In this document: in pieces, positions 13,923 through 27,094 of the stretch
Layout of the letters: every line of letters starts with the position of its first letter
How positions within the stretch are numbered: the first letter of the stretch is position 1
Assembly: GCF_001649575.2 (NCBI RefSeq)
Contig: NC_051449.1
Coordinates: 11,263,064-11,327,063 of the forward strand
Direction: 5' to 3'
DNA: 64,000 bases
DNA from: Kryptolebias marmoratus
Lineage: Eukaryota > Chordata > Actinopteri > Cyprinodontiformes > Rivulidae
Notes under the pieces: model-generated
The model's database searches: none
Told to the model about the DNA's origin: nothing
Seen by the model: only the letters and a program-made list of their open reading frames with translations
Made by a program: the position numbers and the translations under genes

Positions 13923-15190
13923 CAGTTCCAACAAAGTCTAGACGTTGTGTAAAATGCACATAAAAACCAGAATGCAAGGGTTTACAAATCTCATCGGCCA
14001 ATATTTTATTCACAGTAAACAGATCAAATGTTTAAACTAAGAAACTGTACCAAAAAAAGGAGCTCATTTTGAATCTGATGGTAGCAACGGATCTCCAAAA
14101 GGACGGGACAGGGCCATGTTTACCTCTGTGAAGCTTCCTGTCTTCTTCTGTTGCCCCATTCTTGTCTGATGTAGGATTCTAGCTGGTCTTCTTTGTTTCC
14201 AAGTGGTGAGAGGTCTGGCCTGCAGTCAGGACTCTTCTACGATGAAGCCCTGGTGCTGTAACGGATGCAATATGAGGTTTAACGTTGTCTCGCTGAAACA
14301 TGAAAGGCCTTCCCTTTAAAATACAACAAATGAGAACTTACATTGTTCTAAAACCTGTATATGCTTTTCTGTATCAATGGTGCCTTTCAAGCTGTGTACG
14401 CCATATGGACTTATGCACCCCCATACCATCAGAGAGGCTGTTTTCTCCTTAGTATGGAGGAGTTGCTGCTCATGGTTTTCAAAAGAATTTAAAATTTTGA
14501 TTCGTCTGACTATAGAACAGTTTCCCACTTTGCCTCAGTCCATTTTAAATGAGCTGTGATTCAGAGAAGATGGAGGAGTTTCTGGATGGTGTTCACGTAT
14601 GACTTCTTGTTTGCACGATAGAGCTTTAACTGCATTTATGGATGGTGAGGTGAACTGTGTTTACAGACGGTGATGTGTGGAAGTGTTTCTGATCCATGCA
14701 GTGAAGTCTTTACCAGAACCAGACCTGTTTTCAGTGCAGTGAAGATCACAGGCATCTAACATTGATTTTCTGCCTTGTCCTTTGAGCTCAGAGATTTCTT
14801 TCGATTGTTGAACCCTTTTGATGTTATGACCTGTAGATGATGGGACATTCAAAGTCTTTACAGTTTTCCATTGAAGAACAATATTCTGAAACTGTTTCAC
14901 TACTTTTAGACATAGTTTAATACGGACTGGTGAACCTCTGCCCATTTTTAACACTTTTTCTTTATTCCCAGTCCTCTTACTGACCTGCTGCCAATTAACC
15001 TAATTACCTTCCAAACGCTCCTCCAGCTGTTTCTTATTTGCATCACTTATTTTCACAGCCTTTTGTTGCTTCGGTCCCAACTTTTACGAGATGTGTTCTT
15101 GCCGTCAAATTCAAAATCATCTTGTTTGTTCCTAAAGAAATGGTGCAGTTTTCTTAGTTTAAACATTTGACTCGTTTCCTTCGCCGCCAC
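13923..15190 (-). mobile_element. Degenerate Tc1/mariner-type DNA transposon
   Basis: Long inverted arms are visible. A left-arm segment at about 14,021-14,112, containing atcaaatgtttaaactaaga, matches the reverse complement of about 15,073-15,172. Between them lies minus-strand sequence resembling a Tc1 transposase, including VWGCISPYGV. The outer part of the right arm is missing or too decayed to trace. Many indels and stops show that it is inactive. Confidence 0.8.
14316..14954 (-). pseudogene. Tc1-like transposase pseudogene
   Basis: The 5' part (14661-14954) encodes a stretch starting MGRGSPVR that resembles the N-terminal helix-turn-helix region of fish Tc1 transposases. After frame breaks, 14316-14528 reads ASLMVWGCISPYGV and then IDTEKHIQVLEQ. 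That is the conserved catalytic-domain block around the second acidic residue of the DDE family. Stops and frameshifts separate the pieces, and the C-terminal catalytic part is absent. No function is expected. Confidence 0.8.
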
Positions 15191-16594
15191 TTTGGAGGAA
15201 TTGTGGTTATTTTGTATTTTTCTGTTGTCGTTACAGTTGAACGAGCAAAATGAATTCAAAATCTGACTGCATGAAAGGCTGAATCTGGAGTATCAAGCAG
15301 ATATCCGCTCAGTTATTTATAAACCAAAGCGATCTCTGTGTTTAAAGGGTTGGGGAAATAACCCACTGGGTATCAGACGGTGGTGGCTGCTTGTTCTGGC
15401 CCCGTGACCTGCTGAGCAGAATCTGCATTTCAGTTTTTCCTCACTTGAATAAACGTTCCCTTTTTTGCACGATCACAAGGCCTCCTTTGTGCTTTTTGTT
15501 CTGCTTTGTTCCTAAAACAAATTGTCCATCCTATATGGAATTTGAAATTACCCACATGGACCCTTCATTCATTAAAAGTTCATTCACAAGCAGTTCTGCT
15601 CAGTTCCACCACGGTTCTGACAGTCTGTACTCCCGTGAATCGAATGGCCAGATGCCAGTACTTTTCCTACACCGAACTCGCAAGAAGTCCTCCCCTCCCC
15701 CGACAGCATCCTGCTGGGCTGTCCCCCTCTCCTCATAACAAAAGATGACCCAAACACACACACACCCCCACAAGTCCACTTTCTCAGTAATTTTCCATTT
15801 CACACACAAAAACAAGAAAAAAACTCCTGCGCTAAAGAACAAAAATAAGAGCGGTGACTAAAACGTAAACATTTACAGATGCAAACGTGGTTTATGTGTA
15901 ACACAATGCAAACCGTTGGTGGGAACTGTAATGTATACTCAACAGAGCACCACATCCATAAAAAAAACCCTAACTATTCCTTTAAAAAACTAATTAAAAA
16001 GCACAGTTTGTATTACTGACTTCACAACTAAAACTAGGAGTCTTGTCAGCTGTTTGTGTCAACAGAGTCAGGGGTTCCTCCTGTACTCGAGGTTAGGATA
16101 AATCAGATCAGTTTTTGGGACGTAATCAATAAACTGAACAGAAATTAATTATTCTTTTCTAAACAGCTTTCTGTAAAATGTTGTTGAGGTTCAATATAAA
16201 CAAGTGCAACGCAGAACTACTCAAGTTATGTGCAAAAGTGTGAACTTTTAATATTAAAAACTTAGCATTCCTTGACGTAAATGAAAACTACACTTTTTTT
16301 TTTTAGAGTGGCCTTTTATTGTAGCCAGCCTCAGGCACACCTGTGCAATAATCAGGCCGTCCAATCAGCCGCTTGATTCGCCACACCTGTGAGGAGGATG
16401 GATCATCTCGGCAAAGGAAAAGCGCTCGCTGACACGGGTTTACGCAAATGCGTGAACAACATTTGAGAGGGAAAAGGCCTGTTGTGTTCAAAAACAAAGC
16501 TTCAGATCTGTGAGTTCAGCTCTTGAAAAGTGGGAGCAAAAAAAAAAACAAGTGTTGCGTTGATGTTTTTGTTTCCTCTGCACATCCTCTGAAA
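15191..16594. other. Intergenic DNA, nothing recognised
   Basis: Unassigned sequence. Short open frames at 15,391-15,748 overlap on both strands and lack any domain. A short CA tract occurs near 15,755. Confidence 0.45.
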
Positions 16595-16768
16595 CAGCGG
16601 TTCTCAACCCGGGTCTTCGAGGAACACGATCCTGTGTGTTTTTATTGTTCCCCTGCTCTTTAGCAGGTCTGTTAATCACTCACTTATTCAGATCAGGTGT
16701 GTCGAAGCAGGGAAACAACTAAAACATGCAGGATGGTGTTCCTCGAGGACCTGGGCTGGGAACCACTG
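16595..16768. mobile_element. hAT-type MITE, 174 bp (family M)
   Basis: The ends are imperfect inverted repeats: cagcggttctcaaccc on the left and the complement of gggctgggaaccactg on the right. The flanking octamers ctctgaaa and ctctaaag look like a decayed 8-bp target duplication. The interior shares caggtgtgt...gcagggaaacaa and aaaacatgcaggat with the elements at 35,353 and 51,308. The length equals that of the 35,353 copy. Confidence 0.8.
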
Positions 16769-16779
16769 CTCTAAAGTTC

Positions 16780-17420
16780 AGAACCTTAGTGTTATCCTGG
16801 ACTCCACTCTCTGTTTTCATTCACTAAATCTGATCTTTTTTTCCCCCTCTCCCAGACTCTGTGGTGGAAACGCTTATTCATGCCTTCATTACATCCCGTT
16901 CAGAATACAGAAACGGAGTCCTGGGATGCCTTGTAAAACTCTTGTTAAACGTTCTCGTGTCCAAATTTCAGGTTCTCACTCGCACCAAACCCATTGCAAC
17001 ACATGACTCCAGCTCTCCTTCGGCTAGGCTCCCCCGATTCACTGCGAAATTCTCCTTCTTCTACTAATCACTGCGTGGCCGTGTTCATCAGCTCCTTTCT
17101 GCTTTCCCTTCACTCCTATATGCCATCCCAGAACGATCAGGTCCTCTGATGCTGGACTGTTCTCCGTCCCTCGCTGCAGAGCACAAACCTTTGGTGACGG
17201 AGCGTTCAGAGCTGCAGCCCAGACCTTCTGAGATCTCAGACATCTGCTGCAAGGAGAACTCCTAAAGTGTTACTTATTCGCCAAAGCGGATAATTTAACT
17301 CTCATTTAATTCTTCACTGTTCCTGAACTGACTTAGTCTTTTGTTTTAAGCTGATCTCCTTTATGGAGTGTCCTTGTGTTTCATCTAAGGTGTTACACAA
17401 ATTTAATTTAATGTTATTAT
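16780..17420 (+). mobile_element. L2-type LINE fragment (3' end of reverse transcriptase plus tail)
   Basis: Translated pieces read LSVILDSTLCF, then ETLIHAFITSRSEYRNGVLG, then, in shifted frames, a decayed segment ending near a leucine-rich tail. This order (VILDS, then LIHAF(V/I)TSR.DYCNG, then an LTRTK block) is typical of the C-terminal reverse transcriptase of fish L2-clade non-LTR retrotransposons. The end near 17,390-17,420 (ttacacaaatttaattta) resembles an L2 3' tail. The fragment is 5'-truncated and frameshifted, hence dead. Confidence 0.8.
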
Positions 17421-17439
17421 TGTTTTCTATTAATAGACC

Positions 17440-17750
17440 AACATAGTTCACTGCAAATGATTAATGACAACTTTTTAGATCTTACCCTTCAGCACTCAGA
17501 GCATTGGTTAGTGATCAGTCTCAGCAACTACCACACAAAATGTTAGGTCAGTATCTGTAAAATGTGCTGAATTAAAGTCCTGTTTGTGTTTGTTAAGGCC
17601 TGTTGGCTGCGGCAGCCCTCATGAATGGGGTTGACTCTACAGGTTAAACAGCAGTAAATCACCCAATGATTGCTTCCTGAGAGTTTCATTAAAGTTTCTC
17701 TGGTGGTTCATGAGATGTTTCATTAGCAGACACACACACACTCACACCTG
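17440..17750 (+). repeat. Dispersed repeat family A, copy 3
   Basis: Contains ctcagcaactaccacaca, tcagtatctgtaaaat, a ggcagccctcatgaatgggg block, gattgcttcctgagagtttc and ttcatgagatgtttcattagcagaca. It ends directly in a CA-rich tract (about 17,729-17,746). Confidence 0.65.
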
Positions 17751-19065
17751 AGAATGGAAAAAAGCACCACCCGCCTTTTGCTTCTCTGCAGTTTTAAAAT
17801 GAAGTCATGAAAGTTGTGCTTTAATTCCTGGATAAGACAAGGGGGGCAGGAGGAAAAGGGAGCCAGATTTCATGGAATTATTAAGTCATGTGCTGTAAGA
17901 AACCAATAAAAGCTGTGTGTGTGTGCAAGTGTGTGTGTGAGTGGAGGCAAAGAGTGCTGTGGTTGTAAAAGTTAATATTAAAATCACATAAGACATAAAC
18001 TTATCTCCGTCATGAGGAAGGTTTCCACGCTGGATCCCTCCCTTCGACTTTGTCAGCTCATAAATCTGAAGTGCTTCAACCTTTGAAAGCCACAGTCTTT
18101 TTTTTTTTAAAAGAATATATTATTATTTGAGATATACATCTTCTGGAGAACAGGATTATCTTGATGGGTATCTTTTTATTCTGGGATTTGCTGTCGCACT
18201 TCCTTGTTTTCCCTCGGGTGCCCGTCCCTGACAGTCGCTATCTGCTCCTGTGCAAACAGTGAAAGCAGCCAGGGAATGATTAATATACTGAAGAAACACG
18301 ACTCAGACAGGCAGCTATTGCTTGAGGTCTAATTTCTCATTTATTAACTTATAAATGTCAATCAACACATTTATTCACACACGAGAAATTATTTAAAGCA
18401 ATAAGTTATTTAATTTTAGCTCAGAAATGTTAGTCTATAAGTTTATAGTGTGTTTAAAAATAAAGTGACCACCAATGTCACAGCTTCAGATCAAATGCTA
18501 ACTCATACATACAGTCTGAGCTGGATTGTTTATCGTTTTCACGCCCTCAGTAATTTTCTATAGAGCTTCTGCTTCAGCTGCTGTCAGGCCTAACAGAGAG
18601 ATCACACATCTACACAGACAAGATGTGATTAAAAACACAAATCCTCCCCTGTGGGTCTAAATCTCTGTATTAGCTTTGCATTTTTAGCTTATTTGTTTAT
18701 TAAAAAATGTTATTCCATCAAAAGCTCGAAGATAATCCAGGTTGCTAATTCAGAAACAGTGTGAAGAACAAAAACCATAAAAAGTATTCTTCTCACATCT
18801 TGTTGCTCAAAGACAAGCGTCTTGTAGGTTTTGACTACAGGAAACATTAGCGGTCAAACATCCTCTGTTTGTTCCTTTGGGCGTCATATCTTCTCAGTTT
18901 GACGTCTTCAGCATGTCCAAATGAAAAATGTGCAGTTTGTGATGCTTCAAAGAGACCACAGTGAGGTATATTAGCCTAATAAACTCGAAACATTAGTATT
19001 TTTAAGAAAAATCCATTCAGGCGTGAGGTCTGGGTCAAGTGGCGAAGCATAAAATTAAAGGCCCA
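17751..19065. other. Intergenic DNA, nothing recognised
   Basis: Short TG tracts occur near 17,915-17,940, with unassigned AT-rich sequence. No open frame of note. Confidence 0.45.
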
Positions 19066-19480
19066 GAATTCTTTGAAGGAATGCATATCGCCCGCCGCCA
19101 TTCAAGCTAGTGTTTTAGACATCATACGTTGAGAAACTATGGTGTTGTAACCATTTTAGTTAGACCTTGAAAATGACATCATACGTAATCTCAGGCAATA
19201 TTGTGAAATCTCACACAATTTGTTAGCGCTCAGAGTATGTGTTGTGAATGACTCTTAGCTACTACCACGTCAGATTTCAGCTCAGTATCCGTACAATTCA
19301 CAGAGTTACAGCCCCTTTTTGTGTTTGGAAAAGTCGATTGGCTGTTGCGGCCATCTTGAACCAGGTTGGCTCCAAATTTTAATCCGCCCTAAACGATTAC
19401 TTTCTGAAAGTTTTATTAAAGTCTGTCCACTGATTCATGAGAGGTTTTGCCATCAGGCAGCCAAAGGAATACACACACAG
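19066..19480 (+). repeat. Dispersed repeat family A, copy 4
   Basis: It begins with ttctttgaaggaatgcatat, which matches copy 6 near 35,187. It continues through gactcttagctactaccac, ctcagtatccgtac, a gttgcggccatcttgaa block and attactttctgaaagtttta, and ends in a CA-rich tract. The shared left part in copies 4 and 6 shows that the full unit extends well upstream of the ctcagctac block. Confidence 0.65.
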
Positions 19481-19794
19481 ACAAAAAAATACAACAACAT
19501 TAAGGCAGGCAATAAAAAGCAGAAGAAAATAAGATCTTAACGAAGATTACAACAACAGCTGGAAAAAATAAATCTAAACACTAACTGCTGCTCTCAGACC
19601 AGTATTTCAAGTATAACGTGCAGTCTTCCCAAAAACATATTCGTCCTTACCGTGCCAATACGTTCATGTTCTTTTTGTGCACACGGTTCATTAAAACCTT
19701 AAAGACGCCACTGTTTAACTAAGCTTTGGACATTGAGTTCTCTTTCTCCTAAATTAACTCTTGAGCTCTGTAACGCCACCACCCTGCCACGATC
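19481..19794. other. Intergenic DNA between two family A pieces
   Basis: Nothing recognisable. It may be decayed family A sequence. Confidence 0.35.
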
Positions 19795-19880
19795 CGAAAA
19801 CCTCCTAATGAGTTTCATTAAAATCCGTTCAACGGTTCATGAGACATTTTGCTAACAGACAGACAAAACACACACATTTT
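19795..19880 (+). repeat. Dispersed repeat family A, 3' end remnant
   Basis: Only the terminal part is present: tttcattaaaatccgttcaa, ttcatgagacattttgctaacagacagac, then a CA-rich stretch. Confidence 0.6.
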
Positions 19881-22462
19881 CCTTTTGCTGTGGGCAATGA
19901 TAGTTTAAAAAAACTCATCTGGCAGCTTCAGGCAGTTTACAGCAAGAGTTTAACTCCAGTCTCGCCACCCTCCTCTCTCCTGCTCAGTACAAATAGAGCA
20001 AACAGGATATTAAAACTGGACAAACAGTCTGGTTAAAGGTGGTTGTTAGAGACGGTGAGCCGGCACTTCCTTGAGCTCACAGAGTTACGGCAGGTCAGAG
20101 GATAGAAGCAGCTGCTTCCAGTCCTCGCTGTGAAGAACAGGGAAGCCCGTTTGTCAGAGTTACCACCGAACACTGCTCATTATTATTTATAGCTGTAATA
20201 AAACGAAGGCTCGTTCTTCCGGGACTGGCATTGACCTGTTTTATTCCTCCCTTCAAGCACATACTTACACATGCATGCACGTTTATTGCTTATCCATCGC
20301 TCACACACACCGAGGTGAGCTTGTAAAAAGAAGTGTTTTTTAAAAAATGAAGGGAGCAACGACAAAATGTTTCCTCTGACAAATGTCTGACCTGACGTTT
20401 GGATAAGGGCACATGTCAGCTGGGAAAAAAAGGATCCGTCCTACATGTTTTAATTATTTAATCTCGATTTACAGCTTGTTTTGGCTCCAAAAGGCAGATA
20501 AGACAAGTTGTTTTACGTAAAAAGGCCTGGTACATCAGTAGATGTGCGACCGTGTGGATTGAATGTTCCCAAAGCCTTTGCTTGCAACAAAGTTTTTCTT
20601 CCATCAACTTTGTGTTTTATACAAAAGTACTTTGTATCCTTAGCAACGCAGTTCGCACACCGAAAACTCCCAAACTAATTTGGTTTCAGATAAACCGGAG
20701 TCCTTGTAGCGAACACACGTAAGCAAGCTGTGTGTTCGTCCCACGTTAAGCGTCACGAACACGAACGGCAAATAAAAGCAACTTCGGCAGAACCTGCCCA
20801 CATAGCCGCACTGGGTGCCACCAGATCTGAGTCACTTCAACCAGCTCAGCAAGTTCAGCGAACGCAAGCAGCAGCTTCGGGAGAATAAGGAAAAGAGGGA
20901 AAACCTCAGAGATTACAACAGGGAGTATCATGGAATTCCCAGTGGTTATATTGTGAGAACAGAGTGATTTGGATCATGATCTGGCCTGCACCTGCGTTTA
21001 CACTGACATCTGGGATTATGTAATCTCTGTGATGTGTTGGCACATTTAACATGCATGGTTTAACTTTACATTTGAAGCTGCTGGATTTGTGTCATTTTGT
21101 GCTTTATTGCATGAATATATATATATATATAAATCTGCAGAGAAACTGTTGCTTCACCGCACAGCCGAGCAAATTAGTCTCACCAATAAAACAGTTATAT
21201 ATTTGAAACCTTTTTCTTGTACATTTATGCAGTCCTTGAACGAATGCTAGCTTTCATGTCATTATTTCCTGTCACTCCAGAAACCGCTGAGCTCAGCCTC
21301 CAATCTTTGTTCTCATCAAGTCTCGATTTAAATCCCAGTAACGGATTTCCTGCTGTCGCTGAGTAACGTCCAACAGGGTGTCAGGGTTAGAGAGCCATCT
21401 CGCAGAGACAAAAGTAAACACACACACACAGTCATAATCCCACAGCCACGGAGAACATTACACTCACATGCTTCCTCTTTTTTTACACTTCATTTTATTC
21501 GGCTGCACTCCAACTCTATATCAAGTTCTCAAATTACTTTTATTTAAACTTACATTTTGTCCCTTAAAGAAAAATCATGTTCCTGCACAACAATAGTAAC
21601 ACAAATACAACAGTCACAAACATTGGTTACAGTCACACAGATCTTTGTTTTTTATTTCATTCTGCCTGCACTATATTTGGGTGATTGGATAATATTGCCT
21701 AAAAATGTGAAGACAGTGACTAAAGCAGCACGCAGATCCCTCCCCGAGCGCTTCAGGCCTCCCTGTAACCCTGAGATTTAGGGCTGATTGCACAAAAGCA
21801 GCTCCTGTAAGATTAAACTCTGATCATGTATCTGATGGTGCCACAGCAACTTCCTTGCTGCCATTCGTCTGTCGCAAGGGTCTAATCCCAGAAAATCCTT
21901 TATTTTCCTCGGTACAGCCAACACACACACTAGTTCCAGCCTTAACAGAGACAGAAAAGAAAAAAAGTGTTGTACGCAAATGAGTGAAGTAAGAGCAAAA
22001 ACTGCTGCCTGTGTCGTCACGGAGGAACGATTTTCTTTTAATCCAGGCGCAGCAATCAAAGCGGAATGATGCACAGCAGACAGGAGTGACGCATTTTCCC
22101 ATGAGGCCATGTTCTTGGTGTCTGTCTGCGGAGCAGGATCACAGCAGAGTTTCTGGAGAGGTCATAAAGCAGCAGGAGTGCAGCGGGACGCTTAGACTCC
22201 AGCGATTAGACAGATGTCTGTCTTCTCTGAGGCCAGGAAACATGTGTGTAAGCTTAAAGAGCACGAGGAGCACCTGCGTGGGAAAAACACTCATAATGTG
22301 AGGCGCAATAAAACTCACTCACACAAGGAATGACACGACTTATACACTTTCCTATTTTAAACAATCAAATCCAAATAAAATGCTTTCAAAAATGTCACAT
22401 CCTGTTGTTTTCTATAATTATCAACTTTAAGATGATTTTGAATCTGAGCAAAGCTGTACAAG

Positions 22463-22495
<33 letters not shown>

Positions 22496-24739
22496 GGGGG
22501 GGGGTGTCTGTTTTTAAGGTGTTCAAATATATTATAAACAAATATAAAGTGACAAAGAGAGCTGCCAAAGAATAAAAAAAAGTTTCTTTTGTTTCCCCGC
22601 TTTGACGACCCGTTTATTAATCGTGCTTTAAAGAACTGGTTGTTCTGTTTTAATCTTGTAAGAGATAACTCCATTCATGCTTGTTCTCATTTTTATTTGT
22701 GTTTTTGATTATTTAAGTTTTATAATCGCGAGAAACATTGCAGCACTTTTAAAAAAAGAAACTTTTTTTTGTAACTTTGTTGTGGACATCAAGCATTTAA
22801 GAATATAATGGTGCAATACAGTGACTTCATTTTGTTTTATTGTGGATTAAAACATTACTTTTATCGTTAAACCCGTTTGTGGTTGTCTCTGAGAATCAGA
22901 GCCACACTCTGGGTTTTAGTTTTAAAAACTCGATCATGTGTGGGTTGGTTTAAAGTCGTTGGAGGGCGGCTGTTCTTTGGCGAAACAATCTCCTCCGCCA
23001 TGGGGTTAAAACTGAGCTGAAAGGAAAAGGTTTGCTGTACTTCCATGCTCTCAATGATCTCCACTGAATCTTTTTCTTTTTTTTTTTTTTGGAAGTTTCT
23101 CCCATTCTTGGCAAAAATGTTCAAGCTCAACCGGTTGGGTTGAGAACTGGTTCACTGCGCAGGAGCTTTCAGATCAGTCCAGACGGTCTCTCCTGGGTTC
23201 GGGTTCAAAATCTGTTGGGCCACGACTGGTCTGTGAAGGAGGTTTGTTCTGTCATACTTTTAAGACTTCATGTAACTTAAAGCGAGTTCAATGAAAAAAA
23301 CTTTCTATTCACGGAACATTCTGTGGCACTTTGTTGTTCTTTTTTTAACCCTGATGTTCTGATTTATTTGCCCACAAACCGCTGAAGGGACCGCTTCCTT
23401 CTAACGTCAGCTTTCTGCAGATTGCCTCACGGTTTTCAGCAACTTCTCAATTTACTTCTGAGCTTTTTTTGTTGTTGTTGCTGTTCTATCTGAATCAAGA
23501 AGTGAAAGCTGACCAGACCTTAAAGAAGCAAAGAAAACCCAAACCATTACACTCACACCGCCATGTTCCACAGCTGACCAAAGGTTCCTTGTCTTTGGTT
23601 CACCTCCTCACTGTCTTCATTTATTATGATGGGAACGCATTATTATAACAACTCTGCATGTTATTTTAAAAACTCTTATAACCCCTTTGAGCAGCAAAGC
23701 CTTTTTCTTTCTCTGTAGGAGCCAAAGCCGTACAGGTGATCAGCAGATCTGTCAGTCTTCTCTTCGGCTGAGTTCTTTTAAGACGGTGGTTAAAATAACT
23801 TTTTTAACGCTGAATACAGACCCACACTGAAGATCTTTAAACAGAGCTGTTTAGATGTTGGCTCAGTGACGCCACAAACTTTGACGAACAGAACAAGAAG
23901 TTCTAGATTTAAGAATTTATAAAAGAAAATAAACTATTTAGACCTGCCACTCCCCGTGTAGGTTCTTTATTTAGCATTTCAAGTGAGATCTACGGATTTT
24001 CTTCGGCCTAACTCAATTCTGTGGACTGAGGGTTATTTAAACTAAAGTCAGTTGTGTGAGTCACCTGTGTGCGAGCATCAACTTCAGGAGCAATATTTCA
24101 GAGAGGCGTGCCTGTATAAATATGGTTAATAAGTCAACCGTTTCCGTGTGACGTGGTTTCTTTTTATGACAGCCCTCGCTGATCTGTATCCTCTGATGTC
24201 TGGTGATTTTCTGGTTATAACAAAACACCAACAAAAATGATGCTTAGGTAATATTTTCTGTATGTTAATCTCACACCACAGCAAAAAAAAAAAAAATACA
24301 GTACCGGCAGTGCTGGGTGATTCTGTTCTCATTGAGACTTTTAAAGAAAATGTGAAACATGAAAAGGTTTTTTAAGGACAACTCATTACTGGCTCACAAA
24401 CTGCATGACGACATTTGTAGCAATAATAAATCATGAGACCTGAAGGAATCTGTTTTTTGTGTTTGGGATGCCTAAAACAAGAAAAACAAGAAATACAACA
24501 CACCTGTGAGGGCATGGCGATGACGAAGACGTCACTCGCGGGTTTTGTCACATCATTTTTAACCTTGTGACCCTCCCTTCTGGCCAATGCCTTCTGGGAT
24601 TATTGGAGACGGAAAAGATGATATTTTGAATGAAAAGATGCAGCAATTTGTGGTTTAATCTTTGTAGTAACTGAGATGCTTTACTGATTAAAACAACAGC
24701 CAGAGTTTTAAACAAAGATCACATGATGATAGGGGTTGG
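19881..24739. other. Intergenic DNA with microsatellites
   Basis: No gene is recognised. It holds an (AT)n tract at about 21,116-21,131 and a TG/G tract at 22,464-22,504. A 53-codon charged open stretch lies at 20,804-20,965 (see findings). A possible decayed DNA transposon around 23,340-23,660 (ccaaaccattacactcacac phrase) is too weak to call. Confidence 0.45.
22464..22504. repeat. Compound microsatellite (TG)n followed by a G run
   Basis: About fifteen TG units run directly into about twelve guanines. The tract is prone to length change and to unusual DNA structure. Confidence 0.95.
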
Positions 24740-24915
24740 AGTTAAAGCTATTTTGGTCAAACTTTGTAAATGTCACCATGCACGATCTCATCCAGTGTTG
24801 CCAGATCTCTCTAAACAGGTTGAGGATGACTCTCAGCTACCACCACAACAAACATTAGTTCAACATCTGTAAAAGTGACTGAGCTGTAGCCATTTTTGTG
24901 TTTGCTTAGCCGTTT
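24740..24915 (+). repeat. Dispersed repeat family A, copy 5 (3'-truncated)
   Basis: Contains gactctcagctaccaccaca, catctgtaaaagtgactgagc and tagccatttttgtgtttgct, and then ends. The downstream half of the unit is missing. Confidence 0.6.
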
Positions 24916-27094
24916 GTTTAAAGAGTGTTCACATTTTGAACTTACAAATTACATGCGGAGAAAAAAGACAATATTTTGCTTGGAAATTAAACCTGAATCT
25001 TGAAACTTGATGTTGTAGTTGTTGGCACCAAGGAGCTAATTTTACCTTAAGACGAGTCGATGTATCGTCCAGTCTTTCATGATGATTGTTTTCTGTCAAA
25101 CTCCTGTCAATCACGCTGAAGGACAAGTTGTCGAATGTGAGTAAAACAATAAACAGTAAAAAAACATTAAAGCTCGAGGTTAGCTAACACTGGAGCACAG
25201 GAAGACAGGCTGTTCAGCTGGTCATCCTTGGTTTGGGGTTGACTTTAGCACGCCGCTCCTTAGCTCTGTTTAGTCTTCCTAAAGCATAACAATGGACTCT
25301 TTCCCAGCAGCACCAAGACCCGGAGGACCAATCTGCAGCTGCAGCGAACCGAGATCATCGAGCTGGTCCCGCAAATCATCACTGAAGCTGGTTTCAGTAA
25401 AATAAATAAAATGAAATAAATGGTTTCTTGAAGACTCATTTATAATATGCTAAAATCTCAAATGTGCATCCAAAATGATGGCAAATAATCCATAAATGTA
25501 AGCTATTAAATTGAAACAGTTGTAGAAATTTTGATGAAAACCTACAAAGGTTAAACCTTCAAAGTTTGGTCAGTTTTCTCAGCACTTAAAGGACCAGCTT
25601 TGCCAGTTCCATTGGGAGGGAAAGCTTTTTCAAGGCCGGCCTTTCTAAAGTAAATAATAGTACATATCGCCTTGATAATCACCCTTGAAAGGCTAAACAG
25701 ACCAGCTGTGTCTCTGTAAGACAACCAACGTCAGCAGCAACTGAGACACATTACAGGTTGGGCAGAAATTAGTCTCACAGATGTTTGACTTTAAACCCCG
25801 AACTAAAAAGAAATAAAGTCTCATTTTTAGAGAGAGACGTCTGATCAGAGCGATCCCTTCACACAGTGTGTAGTTATTACAGCTTGAAGGCTTATTCACA
25901 CATGGGGGGAAAACAGTCAAACAATCCTGTGGTTACCTCCTCGCCGTCGGGCCAAATACGTTCGTCGCTTCGAGGGGCTGAGAACTGATGAAAAGGAGGG
26001 CTGAAGGTCAAGTCCTTTATTTCTTCCCCCTCAGCGGGGCTTTGTGTTTTTGCACATGTGAGTTTGTTGATGTTTCGCCACATCATGTCACAAACTTTGC
26101 GGGACTTTTGCTGGACGGAGACCACCTGTACTGAGAAACACGGGTTTCATATTTTCTGCGCACGCTGTTGTTTAAAGGACCGTTATTGTGATGCAACTAT
26201 ATGTCTCCGGGGGTTTATAAGGATTTCAGATATTTAAAACTATATTTTTATGGCTGTACAAGGTTTTTGGCTGCGTGAAAGTCATCAACAAGTGAGGTTG
26301 AAGAAAAAAACTACATAAGAATGAAACAAAAAAAACTTCACACCCATTTAATCAGGTTAAGACACAGTGATAAAATAAAGTCCTAAATATTGTTAGTTAT
26401 AAAATTTAAAGTAACAGCTGTAAATTTAGCGCCAACTGCACATTTTATTATTATTGCTTAACATTTATTTAATCATAAAATAGTACTGTTTTACAAGAGT
26501 GTTTTATTGCAGTCGAACTTAAAACAAATCAACTGTGGAAATATAAAAGTTGCAAATCTATAAACCTAAAACGGCTTTATTTCAAGTCAACATGGGCTTC
26601 AAACTCAATTATTTACAATCTTTTTTTAGGATTTTAAAAAGCATGACATTTAAAGGACAGACTTGTACTTTAAAAGTCCCTGAAAATCAGGTTTTTAATC
26701 TTGTTATTCATCCAGCTCTCCTTGTAAAACCTTTGTCCTGATCGTGGTCACGGGAGCTTTTCCCAGAAGTCTGTTCAGATTTCCAGATTCTCTTAAAATT
26801 CACGTTTTTGAGGCGAAGAAGAAATTTCCAGAAAGAACACGTGAATGCCACACATACGAAGGAATCTTCACTTGAAGAGTTGTCAATTCAAAAGAGCCTG
26901 AGCCCAGCCAATCAGAAGCTTTTTACAACATTTTAAAGCACAAAATATAAATGTTTATTTACTACTGTACACACATGTATGATTATATACTACTATGATG
27001 GGTACTTTATCAGTATTATAATTAAAATGGTGAGTTTGTTTCAGTTAAAGTCAAGGTTCAGAGCCTTTTAAATGAGGTTCTATGGAAAGGTTAC
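24916..27094. other. Intergenic DNA, nothing recognised
   Basis: AT-rich. Open frames at 25,693-26,125 on the minus strand are short and carry no recognised domain. No splice-supported exon seen. Confidence 0.45.

Noticed and set aside
23340..23880. Decayed DNA transposon suggested by a ccaaaccattacactcacac phrase
   Set aside because: Only one phrase resembles fish transposon sequence. No inverted ends, target duplication or transposase fragment could be found.
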